A stretch of 64,000 nt of DNA, from the NCBI GenBank assembly GCA_947471745.1, contig CANJKZ010000971.1, positions 2,600,001 through 2,664,000 on the forward strand, read 5' to 3'. Under the pieces are notes generated by a model. The model was not told where the DNA came from. It saw only the letters and a list, made by a program, of their open reading frames with translations, and searched no databases. Positions 10,601 through 21,758 of this stretch are shown here, piece after piece; the stretch's first letter is position 1; every line of letters starts with the position of its first letter. The translations under genes and the position numbers were made by a program. This stretch comes from Closterium sp. Naga37s-1. Taxonomy: Eukaryota > Streptophyta > Zygnematophyceae > Desmidiales > Closteriaceae.

Positions 10601-12811
10601 ACCCACACGTAGCGGGTCTTGCGGTCCTTGAGCAGCAAGAAGTACAAGCTGCCGTCCTCGGCAGCCACGCGGAACGGCCCGCACATGTCGATGTGCACGA
10701 CGGCCAGCACGTCGTCGGCGACGGAGCCTTGGTCGGGGAAGGTGTGCCGTGCCAGCTTCCCGACGTTGACTTGAGGTCCAGCCCAGTGGCGACCTCGTGC
10801 TTCGCCGAGCTCCGTATGGTGTCCATGCCGACGTGCGCAAGCCTCGCATGCATCCTGTCCGGCGTCGACTTCGTCTTCGAGACGATCGCCCGCAGGGCCA
10901 CAACCTCCGGCGTGGGCAACGTCGACCTCGTTGAGCAGGGACGCAGGTCGGTGCAGAGGACACGCCCGGAGTACGTCGCCCGACCGAGCACCTCTCCTGC
11001 TGCCGAGACGAGCAGCATCCCGTCGCCGTCCTCCTGCAGCTTCACGCCGTGCTCCTTCAGCTGGCCGGACGACAGCAGGTTTGCCCGCACACCTGGGACG
11101 TACAGCACGTCGGGGATGAGCACCTGCTTCCCGGCCTCCCCTTGCAGGGCGACGGTGCCGCGGCCCTGGACGTCCTGCAGCGCCCCATTGAAGCCGCGCA
11201 CGTGCTTGATGGAGCCGCTCGGCTGCAGGTCGACGAAGACTTCCTTCGTCCCCATCAGGTGGTGGGAGCAGCCGCTGTCGAGCAGGACCACCACCGGGTT
11301 CGCCTACACAGCTGCCGCCACCGCCTGGAAGTCCTCTCCGGCCTCCGGTGCCAGCGAGACAGTCGGCTCCATGACGCCGACCAGCGAGCACGACGCCGTC
11401 TTGTCGTCCCGCCCCTTACCGCCAGCAGAGGAGTCGGCGTCCTTCGCCGAGGTCGACGTCTTGGTCGACTGCTTCTCCTTGCGCGGCTGGTTTCCTCCAC
11501 GACGAGGACGACGGCTGCCAGACCTCCCACGGCCTCCCTTGGCGTCGTCGTCGTCGTCGGAGTCACTGCGGTCGGGCACTCGAAGGAGAGGTGGTCGGGG
11601 TCGCCGCACAGCCAGCACTCCCGACGTTGAACTCCTCCTCCTCGACCGCAGTCCTTGGTCGACTTCTTCTTGCCGACTTCCTTGGCCGGCTTCCAGCCAC
11701 TGCTACCACCGCCGCCAGACTGTCCGCGCTGCCCCGGTCGACCTCCTTGCTTCGGCGGGGCGACAAATTTCGCCTGCGCCAAGAGCTCCTGTGACCGCTC
11801 TGCCTCCTGCATCGCCTCGTCCTGCAGGATGTACGAGGTCAAGTTGTCCTCGTTGAGCGTCGTCCTCGTGCTCGGCGCCATTGACAGCCGCTTCAGGAGG
11901 TTGTAGCAGCTCGAGAGTCCCCGCATGACGTGGGTGACGTACGACGCCGTCGAGTACTGCGCGCCGGCCATCCTGATGGTGGCGAGAATTCGCCGGGCTC
12001 GGTTGGAGTAGACGGTCGCCGTCTCCTCGTCGCCCATACGCAGGTGAGTCAGCTGCCCCTCCAGCTGGGCGATGAACAAGTCGTCGGTGACTTGGTAGGT
12101 CGACTCGATGAAGTGCCACGCCCGGTGGCCGGCGTCGAGGTACTCTCGGCACCACTTCAAGGCGATCTGCACGCCCGGCGAGCAGCACCGCGAGATGACC
12201 GTGAAGGTCAACAGCTGCACGGCGCGGAACTCCGCTCGTAAGTCGGCGTGATGCTCCTCCGGCGTCGCCACGGTCCCTCGGGCAAAGCCGATCAGCCCGG
12301 CCATCTCCAGCTGGGGCTCGATAGCTTCCTTCCAGGTGAGGATGTCGGGCCGACCGACCAGCGGAGGGGTGACCAGGATCCTGTCCGGCGTAAACTTGAA
12401 GTAGCCGTAGCTCGGTGCTATCCCGCCCGCCGTCACCTGTGTCGCCGACATCGGCGACAGTCTGCTTCGTCGACCTCCGACGTCACCCTGCGATGAGCCT
12501 GCAGCCGCCGACGACTGCCTCCTTCGCGCCTGAACGCCCCCGACTTCATCAGCGTGAATCACTCCTCGCTGCCTCGACGTGCCTCCCGCACAGCTGCCGA
12601 CTTGGCCACCTCCGACGTTGACGCCCTCGTCAATGCCGCCTTCGTTGGTCACCGGTCGAGGAGAAGCTGGTCGAGAAGGGGGGTGCTCCGTCGCCCACAT
12701 GGGGCGGAGTCCAGCCTCGGCGACCGCCCAGGGTATCGCCTCATGGCGTCTCCTTGCATCCTCCAGCTGTGCCTCCAGGGTGTCCATCACCTCTGTGTCA
12801 CCTACGCGCAC
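7693..12811 (-). pseudogene. copia gag-pol polyprotein, frameshifted
   Basis: The sense frame opens near 12811. Gag includes a CCHC knuckle (CWLCGDPDHLSFECP, near 11590-11640). The frame then shifts to an acidic DSDDDDDAKGG linker and meets a TAG at 11301-11303. The aspartic protease motif LLDSGCSHH follows, then GAG-pre-integrase (HARLAHVGMDT), an integrase core with HIDMCGPF, RSDRGGEF and TPQQNGMAERE, the RVWGCMAQF block, RT with MQLDMKNAFLQ, SLYGLKQSP and catalytic LVYVDDLL, and RNase H with YVDADDAGDKQNRTSTGGYV and FSTESEYVAA. It ends with a TEQPADFLTKAL-like tail and stop near 7693. At least four frame changes separate these blocks, so no intact polyprotein is encoded. Confidence 0.93.
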
Positions 12812-12901
12812 GCTAGTGACTGCACGGCTTCCGGCCTATGAGCAACTTAGGTAAGTGACCACTACGTCGACCTGACTGAAAGGTAAGTCGTGTGCCGTCC
12901 A

Positions 12902-12915
12902 CGCTCACCGCACCA
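12902..12915 (-). other. putative copia primer-binding site
   Basis: Directly internal to the 5' LTR; in the sense direction TGGTGCGGTGAGCG. It begins with TGG, as needed to pair with a tRNA 3' CCA. It is not the common initiator-Met site (TGGTATCAGAGC) of many plant copia elements. I cannot name the tRNA. Confidence 0.5.
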
Positions 12916-14083
12916 TGCGGAGATAACTACTACAACGGGAGCTAGGCTACGGGCTAGGCACGGGTGCTCGTGTGATCTCTGCGTTCGTTGGTCCTTAGTC
13001 GTTTTCCTAGTGCACACACTGCTTTCTAGTTCACGGGGCAAATTGGCAAGAGTTTCACTAGAGAAAGTTGACAACAATGGTACAAAGGAGTTGGCATGAT
13101 AAGGCTACATCAGAGCTAGCATTCAGGTTGGTCGACTGCCAGCACAGCATGGTCGACCGCGTTCCAGCACGACTCGGTCGACCGCGCTCCAGCAGTGCAA
13201 AGTCGACGGCGTGCCAACGCTGCAGGTCGACGGCGTGCCAGCGTAGCTCCCGAAGTACAGCATCGCACCAGCTTCGCAGGTGCTAGCAGATGATTGGCGT
13301 GCTGAGCCCTGTCACCTGCACAACGCACACACCAAGTCAACCTGGCGCTGACGACTGCATCTGATCAGCCACGTCGACCTCGGGATACCACCACCGAGGT
13401 CGGACTCGCCAACTTCGCCTGGGCGACCGTCGCACTCCTCCGCAGAACCTCGTCACCCGGGTAACCACGTCGACTAGCTGCTCCTGTATGTGTCCGTCGA
13501 CCTCCCAAGTCGACCACCACCCCAAGTCGACCTCACCAGGTCGACCACGCCCCTGGTCGACCTGCTCCAGGTCGACGTCACTCCTGGTCGACCAGCTCCA
13601 CGTCGACCAGCGCAGTTGTCAGCCGACCGCCCAAGTCGGCTACCCGTAGTCGGCGTCACCAAGTTGACGCCCTGCTACTCGACGCCCTGAGTCGTGGTCG
13701 ACGTCGGCCCCTCCTCCGTCGACCACCGGGTCAGGTCGACCATCAGGTCGACATCACGCCTGGTCGCCCAATCACCAAGTCGACCAGCAGGCCTGGTCGA
13801 CTTACCACCAGGTCGACCAGCAGTCCTGTCAGCCGACCACCCAAGTCGGCTGCCCCAAGTTGGCGTCACCAAGTTGACACCCTCCGCAGGTCGACTTCCC
13901 AAGTCGACCTCCCTGAACTCGGCGCCACCCTGAAGTTGGCGCCCGCGTAGTGGCCCCCGTGCAGGTCGACCTCCTCGTCAACCAGCTCGCCCACTGCTGC
14001 AGGTCGGCTGCTCCCCTCACACCCGACCACGAAGTCGGCTCCGCCCAAGCGAGGACGGGGCCAACACACAACTCCCGTTGACA
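12916..14083 (-). repeat. copia 5' LTR (1168 bp)
   Basis: Begins TG and ends CA in either reading, and matches 6380-7564. Contains about 25 GTCGAC hexamers, most in the setting (C/A)(A/G)GTCGACC, concentrated between 13130 and 13980. A second copy from the segmental duplication is at 27057-28224. Confidence 0.93.
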
Positions 14084-14296
14084 GTGGGGAGGGTGGGGAG
14101 GATGCTGATGCGCGCAATGGCCCGCGGCCTCGCCAAGCAGGGTGGGCAGCAGCAGGGCGGGCAGCAACAAGGAAGCAACGGTGTGGACAGCACGGTGAGC
14201 GGATATGTTGTGCTGGTTGGGAACAGTGGTTCGGGCGTCATCTGGGGCGGGCAGCTCATGGGCGTCAAAATCCCCTCCGCTGCGGCTGCGGCGTGA
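14084..14296 (+). pseudogene. 3' part of broken secreted gene (copy A), right of copia insertion
   Basis: Starts with the second GTGGG and continues the homology left off at 6379. It encodes a Q/G-rich linker, then DSTVSGYVVLVGNSGSG and GQLMGVKIPSAAAAA, with TGA at 14294-14296. These match the last ~60 residues of the intact gene at 17060-17193. Confidence 0.9.
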
Positions 14297-16099
14297 TTTT
14301 GGCGGTGCTGGGTAGGAGTGGCAAAGTGTGACGGTGTGGCCATGATCCCACTGCTTCAAGTCATGGAATATGGGCATTTGAGTTATGGTAGTGGTAAAGT
14401 GGGTAGTGCTGAAATGGGTAATGCTGTAAGCGTGTAGTGTGCATGATGCGTGGGTTCTGAGCATGGGGGCAGGAATGCTGGCAAGCTGCAATGACCTGCA
14501 TTGCCAACATTCCTGCCTCTGACAGCTCATGATCACCTCTTAGATTTAGTTCCTCCTGTGCGGTTTTGTGCAGCAATGAAAATTCTCTAATGAGTCAAAG
14601 CTCTTCTCATCATTAGCACTACTGGTCCAACTAGAGCCCCTTGTTGGAAATTTAATAGCTACAGGGTATAGTAAACAGAGTACAAGGTTGGCTGATTAAG
14701 AGTGTCTGTGAGGGTGAACTGTGAGGCAAACTGACGAACCTGGCGAAGTGAGAACTGGGAAGGATACTATGTTGTTACTGATATCATGAGCACGAGTTGT
14801 TGGGCAAGGCGAATATGTAATAGAGTCTGCTTGGCAAGGGAGTGCACAGACGGATACACAAATTAGATTGTCCGACATTCACACGATGCACGGATTGGCC
14901 ACGAGATCTAGATACGTATTGTGGGCAGCACTAGAGTACGACTGAAAATTATGACGCGTGAAAACGTCCACTAGAGTACTCTGAGCACCAATTTGAGTTC
15001 TGGTCTGTACTTTCGCTAATCGGAGAGATGATCGCCGCCTTGTCAAGAGGGGAAATAAGTAGGCAGGTACGCAGTGCAGACCACCCTTCCATAGCAGTCA
15101 ATCTGTAACTACAAACTAGTCTGACTTGCAGCGCGTCTCAAGTCAAGTCCAAAGCTAAGCTAGACTACCTTTGGCGTTTAGCTCATTTCGCAATCTGCTC
15201 GATTGCCTGTTCTTCCCGCTCTCTACGACCATCGGAGCGACGAAGGACAGAATTAACTTTCTAAAAAGATCGCACGAACGGCGCGACCAGCAAAAGAGAG
15301 ATCAATCAACAGCTAGTCAATCTGGCTGGCGTGAGGTACTCGCTAAATTAGCTTTAGCTGGCTTGATGGTCTGACTTGAACTGCTAGAGTTCGACAGATC
15401 GCCAAGTGTTGTGCACGAATCTTGATTAGAGATATGTAACCAGAGCGCCATCTTGAAATTAACTCACTAATGAGTTTTACAATCTCCACATTAATACGAC
15501 AGAACAATAAATACCATTGACGATAATAGATGGAAAAACGGCATGCAATCACTGTAATTACATTCAGATTCATCTGATGAAGGCCAAAACAATTGTTGTA
15601 TCATGGCAGGAATCCCATATGGTAGTAGATGCTTCAAAGGTTGTAATAGACTATTTTCAAATGTCTTACAAACGTCCTGTTTCTAGCGCTTATGTACTGT
15701 GGGAGTCAGCTATTTTCTCCATGCACATTGCGCTGACTCGTGGCTCGTATGGATTTCGTTCGGACATTTTCAACACCCTGTCGATGTGGCTTCCTTTACC
15801 AAGCCGAACCAACGGCTTCGAAGGTATGGCTTGCCTTGAAAATCTGTCTGAACCACGCATACCGACCTCAGGGAGCGAGGTGTGGTACCGTACCTACAGC
15901 CCAAACAGTTGCAGGGTTGACTAGTCGTCACGTGCAAGCAAGGCGAGATTATAAATTGCCGTTGATCTACGATTTTCGATCATCAGCTTCTCTTTCAACC
16001 TCCCTCACAAAAACTGCAGTAATCTCGCTTCGCTAGACCATACACCGTTTTCCGTCCCCCACTCGAATTACGTTTCTTCTATACTTGCAACTCCCAGCC
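14297..16099. other. intergenic region between copy A tail and intact secreted gene
   Basis: The first ~350 bp is homologous to the sequence after the intact gene (hairpin at 14468-14517, then AGCAATGAAAATT and ACTAGAGCCCCTTG blocks shared with 17490-17560), showing that the two secreted genes arose by duplication including 3' flank. The rest is AT-richer than its neighbours with only short open frames (e.g. 135 codons at 15517-15924) that I do not recognise. A probable promoter lies at its right end. Confidence 0.6.
15929..15956 (+). promoter_or_regulatory. G-box plus TATA box of secreted gene
   Basis: CACGTG at 15929-15934 is followed 15 bp later by TATAAAT at 15950-15956, about 145 bp before the ATG at 16100. 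Spacing is reasonable for a TATA promoter with a ~110 bp leader. CACGTG is the plant bZIP/bHLH G-box core. Function is inferred from sequence only. The duplicate lies at 30070-30097. Confidence 0.5.
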
Positions 16100-17193
16100 A
16101 TGGCCTCCAAGACACTGCTTATCGTGTGCTTCACGATCCTCGCAGTGACGTCCGCCTTCGCGCAGCGCGGCCCGCCTGGCGGAGGCCCGCCCGGCGGTCA
16201 GGGGCCGCCAGGGGGACCGCGCGGCGGAGGCCCTGGTGGGCGCGGCGGACCTGGCGGCGGCCCTGGCGGAGAGCCGCACGGTCCTCCGCTGAACCTGACG
16301 GCCGTCGGAAATCTGACGGCGGACGTTGGCGCGCAGCTGAAAAACTGCTCGGCGGATCCGACCTTCATTGACGGCCGCTTCCACCTCACCGTCTTCAAGT
16401 AAGCCTCTCCTCCACCCGACCCCCCGTCTTAAGTAATGCGCCGCAAATGAGTACGAAACGGTGCCTTTCTCTTTTCCGTCCACTCGTGGCATGAGTCCGT
16501 CACTTCCCATCTCTCTGTCATCGCAGCAGAATCTCATCTCTCTGCCCCCCATGCCCTCCTCCCCGCCCCGCTCGTTCCCGCAGGAACTCAACGGGCAACT
16601 ACAACCTCCTCGTCGATGCGCTTCTCGTCGGAGGCGACGCCGCCGCCGGCCCGCCCGACTCGATCGCGATCGTGCAGGGCGCCGTGTGCGACTCGGCCGC
16701 GTCCGCCGCGGTGGTGCTCTCTCTGCCCTTTGCCGCCTCCGATTGGCTGCAGCGCTCCGGCTGGTGGCTGCTGCACGCGGAGGCGCGCCTCGACGCGTTT
16801 CTCGAGAACGCCGACGCGACCACCGTTGAGGCGCTGCTCGCGGTGCTCCCCAACGCGTCGCTCCCCCGCAGCAACGGCGGCGGCCGCGGCGGGCGCAGCG
16901 GCGGAGGCAGTTCCGGGGGAGCGGGGGGCGCGCGTGGCGGGCAGGGCGGCAAGCGCATGGGGCTGGGCGCAATGGCTCGCGGCCCCGCCAAGCAGGGCGG
17001 CCAACAGCAGGGCGGGCAGCAGCAGCCGCCTGCAGGTGGCTTTGCAGGTGGTTTCCCAGGTGATGGGGCGGGCAACGGCGTGAACAGCACGGTGAGCGGA
17101 TATGCTGTGCTGGCGGGGAACAGTGCGTCGGGCGTCATCTGGGGCGCGCAGCTCATGGGCGTCAAAATCCCCTCCCCTGCTGCAGCAGCATAA
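16100..17193 (+). CDS. secreted Gly/Pro-rich protein with possible CHRD-like domain (copy B)
   Basis: Two exons, 16100-16398 and 16584-17193, joined in frame through an AA|G codon at a GTAAGC donor and CCGCAG acceptor (302 aa). The first ~22 residues are a clear signal peptide (MASKTLLIVCFTILAVTSAF). A GPPGG-type glycine/proline region follows to residue ~60. Next comes a conserved block with N-glycosylation sequons (NLTA, NCSA, NSTG), then a Gly/Gln-rich linker and a C-terminal VSGYAVLAGNSASGVIWGAQLMGV segment. The repeated small/hydrophobic pattern and the final W/GxQL-like motif faintly resemble CHRD domains, but this is uncertain. It is probably an extracellular or wall protein. A nearly identical copy is at 30241; a broken paralogue spans 5603-14296. 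Confidence 0.8.
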
Positions 17194-17399
17194 TGTGAAA
17201 GCAGTGAAATCCTCTCTGCTGCTGGGTAGGAGTGGAAGCAGTGAGATGTTGCTGCTGTGGTAGCCACTGCATAAGGTGGGATTTGGGCATTCGAATCAGT
17301 GTTCCTGTGGGCAGTCCTAAAGTGGATAGTGAGAGTAGTGGTGTTATGGTTTGTGTGGTGTCACGTGTGTATGTGTTTAGTGATGCTTCTGAGCATGGG

Positions 17400-17449
17400 G
17401 GCAGGAATGCTGGCAAGCTGCAATGACCTGCCTTGCCAGCATTCCTGCC
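17400..17449 (+). other. perfect 18 bp stem-loop downstream of secreted gene
   Basis: GGCAGGAATGCTGGCAAG (17400-17417) and its exact reverse complement (17432-17449) are separated by a 14-base loop, about 205 bp after the stop codon. The same structure with a few mismatches follows the broken paralogue (14468-14517), and an exact copy lies at 31541-31590. It may be a 3' UTR structure, a small-RNA precursor or a tiny inverted-repeat element. Confidence 0.7.
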
Positions 17450-18715
17450 TCACAGCTGTTGAGTTGAGCACCTCTTGAATTTTCTTCAGCAATGAAAATT
17501 TCTCTTACTACACAGCATCACGATATACTAGCCCACTAGAGCCCCTTGCTTCAGAAATTAGGCAGCTACAAGAATATTGTGAACAGAACATAGACAGGCT
17601 TGGCCCTCATACAGGAACAAGGGTATTATTCAGCCTCAGCCATGCACAGTTTCAGTTTGAGCATTGAAGCCAGGAAACTACAAAATACAGTCTAAACAAA
17701 GCCCAGCTACACTTGTACCATAGAACTTGTAGATCCTTTAAACCAGAACCATGCAGCACCTGTCACTGGTGCAACTGTAATGCCCACAACAAATGCATCC
17801 ATGCCACACCCATTCATGCGTACAACCCATCTCCACCTCAACCTGTGAAGCCCAAGCCAACCCACAAGCCAAGCAGCACTCATTCCTGTGCAGCAACTGA
17901 ACCGTGACAACACGGGTACCACACCAGTGTGTGTCAAGAGGAATCCAGGTTATTGAAGCTGGGCACTCCCAGCCTGGAATGCCATACCAGGCTGGTGCGT
18001 GGCAACGGAATCCGGGGCTACTACGGTACGGTTGTTAGCAGATCAGGCAAGGTTAATCAACATTCCGATTTGAAGGTGGCTCGTCAGCATTATCGAGGTA
18101 ACAAGGCAATTCTTGTGAAACGAACACTTCGATTTAACGCTCCTATGGTGCCATACGTGGTGATACAAGGTAACCAGCAGTGCTACATGGTGCTAGGCGT
18201 TATGCCAAGCCAACACGGCCCCTGGTTTGATTATCAAACGCAGGGAGCTTGGAGAAGCGAGGTGCAACGTGCATGTTCTCGAAACGGTATAATTCCAGAG
18301 GAAAGGGGTTTAAAGGGGGAGGGAGGGGGGGGAGATGTTTTGGGGGTGTGGCACGAGGACGGATCAGATGAACTAAGCAAATCGGATCGCCTAATGAAAC
18401 ATCGATTTAGAAGTCGCTACAGGACAGTCAGTAGCCGAACGGCGCAACAATCAGCAAGCGCACACATAATCGCTACGAGCTGACACCCGCGAAACAGGGA
18501 CTCCTGCCAAAATCGCGGGATCGCTACCACCACTACAACATTCACGACTGCTACAAGTCACCGGCGGCTGCAAAACGGCAATCCACGCCCAAAATTGCTA
18601 CCGGGCTGCACGCGGGACGAACCATAAGCAATCAGGTGTCAGTCTCGCGAAAGGGGGGCCGCCACGTCGAAACACTACGAATCCGCGACGTAACAGCTCC
18701 CGAAAGCACTAAGAC
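17450..18715. other. intergenic region, convergent gene ends
   Basis: This lies between the secreted gene (plus) and the RRM gene (minus). The longest frame, 17929-18483 (184 codons), has no domain I recognise, and I do not call it. Part of it must be 3' UTR of both genes. Confidence 0.5.
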
Positions 18716-20840
18716 TTAGCGGCGGGGGCGGAAGGGGGGCCCTCCAGCGCCGCCGCCGCGGCCAAAGTCGCGGTCGTCGCGGCGGAAGTCGTCGCGCGGG
18801 TGGCTGCGCGGGCCCTGGCGGGCGAAATCGATTCGCAGGTTCGGCGACGTGTAATCGTTCTCGTCGAAACGGTACCCTGCAGGGTTTACGAGGCCGGGGG
18901 GAACGTGCACGGGTCGCCAGGGGGGAAGGGCTAGATTCGAAGGGTCGATCGAACATGTAAGTTGTAATCGATTCGTAAAAACAATAGCGTGCACAAATCG
19001 CCGAAAAGACAAGTGGCACGAACGCACGCGCCCAAGGAATCGGCGGGAACAGCAGCAGCTGCCAGAATCTGTTGGACGGAAGCTTGTGTTAGATAAGTAG
19101 GAAAAATCGACACTACGAGAGGTCGAGGTGCGCGCAGGTAGGACCAGATTACCTATAATCGGACGAGACCTGGTGGAAACATTCTGCATCGGAACCAGCT
19201 ACTCGTCGAGGTAGATCGGATCGGCGATACACCAACAACTCGTCCAAAAGCTTCAAACCTCGACTCGAGGGACCACCACTTCGCACCGACGACCCTAAAC
19301 CCTGGTCTACTTGCATCGTATTCGTTTGATTTCGGTCGCTATAATTCGTAACTTCGTCCACGGCCAGCTGCCTGCTTCTCTGACGCGCCTCAACTGCTGA
19401 ACGATACCGCTACTCTGATGCTGAACTGAATCCGAAACGCTTCTCTGCTTTTCTGAGCTAAAAGCCTTACCGTCTCAGCAGCAGCCCTCACTGCCCTACC
19501 TTGCAGCCATCCCCACCTTGCAGGGCTTCAAGGGCCGTGGCGGCGCAGCGCGCGTCGGCGAAGTCGACGAAGCAGAGGATGAGCTTCTCGGGCTCCCCGC
19601 CCTGCACCACGCACGACGGAGCAGGGGGAAGCGACAAAAATAAAACGCCTTGTATGTTTTGCGAACTTGACTAAAAAGCGAGATCGCAGCTTGGGTTGGT
19701 TGAAAGTGCAGAGCAATGGGGGGCGGCAGGCTGAGGGGCAGCAATGGGGGCAACAGCCGAGGGCAGGACCAGAGGGGGCAGCGACGTACCCGGCGCACTT
19801 CCTTGGGCACGAGGCGCACCTCCTTGAACCCGATGAACGGCCGGAATATGTCTGCGCGGGGGGGAACGGATGGGGCAGTGGGAGGCGGAGCAAGGGATAA
19901 GAAGAGAACGGGAACAAAGGGGGAGCGGAAGGCACGCCAAGGGCAACGGCAACGTACGGCAGGCCTCGCGGCGCGAGCAGTCGGGCGGCAGGTTGTCGAT
20001 GTAGAGCGTGGGGGACGCGTCGTGCGGGATCGGCATGTCCCCCGGATGCATGTCGATCGGCGGCATCCCCCCCGGACCCACCCCCGGCGCGCCCATCCCG
20101 CCAGGCATGGGCATCGGCGGACCCCCCGGCCCGCGCGGCATGGGCGGACCCGCCAGGTCCATTCCGCCGAGGCTGCGCATGCCCGATCCGGGGGGAGGCG
20201 GGCCCAGATGGTCGTCCGCCATGCCGCCCATCCCAAGCGTGCCAGGTGGCGCCATACCGGGTGGTGCCAAGGAGCTCTGCGGACAGGAACGGAGAGGAAT
20301 AAGGGTGAAAAAATGAAATAAAATAAAAATTAACGGTTTTTTCAAATACGACCTTTTTAAGGACCTCGCGAAACGAGATTGCCAGACAAAGAGGCGCATC
20401 CGCGACACATCTGATCCCCTTCAGAACGAAGAGGAGAAAGTAGTGCGACGCACCAGATCGCCTCGTCTGAGCCCCGCAGGGTCAGCGTCCCGCCACCCGC
20501 CAGGAGCGCCGTAGCCCGGAGCTCCCGACCCCCTTGGCGGACCGCCGATCCCACCGTACATTGCAGAGCCAGGGGGCGGCGCGTCGTACTCTGGAAAGAG
20601 GGGCGCAAAAATGTAACGCGACGCGGAAAAGTAGCAGCAACTTGAGGAATAAATATTAAAACATCCATGCTTGCCGAATCAGCCGTACTATGAAAGGAAC
20701 GAGCAGAAATGTATCAGTAAGAACTGACCGTAGTCTCGTCGGCGTTTAACACTGTTTGGCGGTGTCCCAGCACCCCGTCCGCGATCGGCGGCGTATCTAT
20801 CGCCGTACCGATCGCCCGCGTCATATCTCCAGTCAGCCAT
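18716..20840 (-). CDS. nuclear-speckle type RRM RNA-binding protein (NSR/RBP1-like), copy 1
   Basis: Six exons on the minus strand: 20840-20729, 20590-20454, 20276-19958, 19851-19790, 19601-19517, 18876-18716. All junctions are GT-AG and phases agree, giving 291 aa. The N-terminus is basic/acidic (MADWRYDAGDRYGDRY). Residues ~85-150 are Met/Pro/Gly-rich. The RRM follows with TLYIDNLPPDCSRREA (RNP2 region), HIFRPFIGFKEVRLV, then LILCFVDFADARCAATALEA (RNP1 region) and GYRFDENDYTSPNLRIDFAR. These blocks match the RBPMS-type RRM of plant nuclear speckle RNA-binding proteins and RBP1. The C-terminus is Arg/Asp/Gly-rich. The likely role is in nuclear RNA processing. It is divergent to SEC31 with ~920 bp between starts. 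Confidence 0.88.
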
Positions 20841-21758
20841 CCCAGAGAACGCTCAGCACAACACAGCACGAAAGAAGGAAGCAAGAAAAATCCTTCTAGT
20901 CACGAAAAGAAAAGCCTGGAACAAGGGCGCCTGTGTGGGCAAAACTGAGGTGTCTAATGGCTGGAAGGGCGAGAAAGGCGAGCTTGATGCAAGATGGGAG
21001 TAGGGGGGGAGGAACGGGGAAAGAGCTTCACGGGCGCAAACCCAATTGACAGGGTTTGAAAGCATCAGTGCGTCGAAACGGTGTAAATGTTGTGAGAGTG
21101 GTCCTATACGGTGAAACTTGGAACACAAGCTCCCAAAACGTAGAATATCGTTGAAGTATTGAATATCACTTGACCTGAGCAAATTCAGGAACTAGCGTCT
21201 AAGGCCTGGAAATCAAATTCTAAAATTTTTCCAAAAAAAACACATGATATGTTCCAACGTAGCGATTTGTTTCTCAAATCTCTTCAAATCAGGAATCACG
21301 TGCTTTGTTATACGTAGCAATGAAGTGTAGTGCCTTGCCTATCACACTGTATTAGCAGCACCAGGAATCCTTCCCCTTGGGTTTTCTCTTCCGCCCAACG
21401 CAAATCTCACCATCCCCCCACCAACAAATGTTGCAGCGATTCACCAATCAGCAGCGACGGATCGTCAAATGTAGGGATCTGGCTCGCTAGTCACTAGGGA
21501 ATTTCTGATGAGCGAGCCAGGCTACTAGTTAGTAAACAGCAGCACTCCGTCGCGCACGCACTCGAAGCGTGCGGGCTCGCAGCGCTGGTAGCCAGCTTCG
21601 TGTGTTCGTTTTCCTGTGCCCCTGATCGGACGAGATCCGACATCGTGTTGTTGAAATTTAGAGAAATTCACATTCTTGTCATATCCCCTCTGGTCCATCA
21701 GTAATCAGACCAGTCATCGTTCGACCTCCGGAAGAGCCGATCGCATTAAGCCGACAAG
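20841..21758. other. shared upstream region of RRM and SEC31 genes
   Basis: A divergent intergenic stretch of ~918 bp. I see no gene. It contains an interrupted inverted repeat CTGGCTCGCTAG...GAGCGAGCCAG near 21480-21520. It presumably holds both promoters; I could not assign a TATA box with confidence. The duplicate at 34982-35899 differs by one T-to-A change near 35365. Confidence 0.55.

Larger units (their letters stand above)
6380..14083 (-). mobile_element. Ty1/copia LTR retrotransposon, 7.7 kb, inserted in gene copy A
   Basis: Read on the minus strand: 5' LTR 14083-12916, possible primer-binding site directly after it (TGGTGCGGTGAGCG, starting with the TGG expected opposite a tRNA CCA end), gag-pol 12811-7693, polypurine tract GGCAGGGGAG at 7574-7565, 3' LTR 7564-6380. 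LTRs run TG...CA (TGTCAAC ... CTCCGCA); the outer base of the 3' LTR is changed. Domain order protease, integrase, RT, RNase H is the copia order. Target duplication GTGGG. Several frameshifts and a stop make this copy non-coding. Confidence 0.95.

Noticed and set aside
6380-14083. CRISPR-like or satellite array from the GTCGAC repeats
   Set aside because: Spacing is irregular, spacers are not uniform, and both copies are LTRs of a copia element with target duplication.
17929-18483. 184-codon frame (and its copy at 32070-32624) as a gene
   Set aside because: No domain, no homologue I recognise, and it lies in the convergent 3' region between two genes. Both copies are identical only because of the recent duplication.
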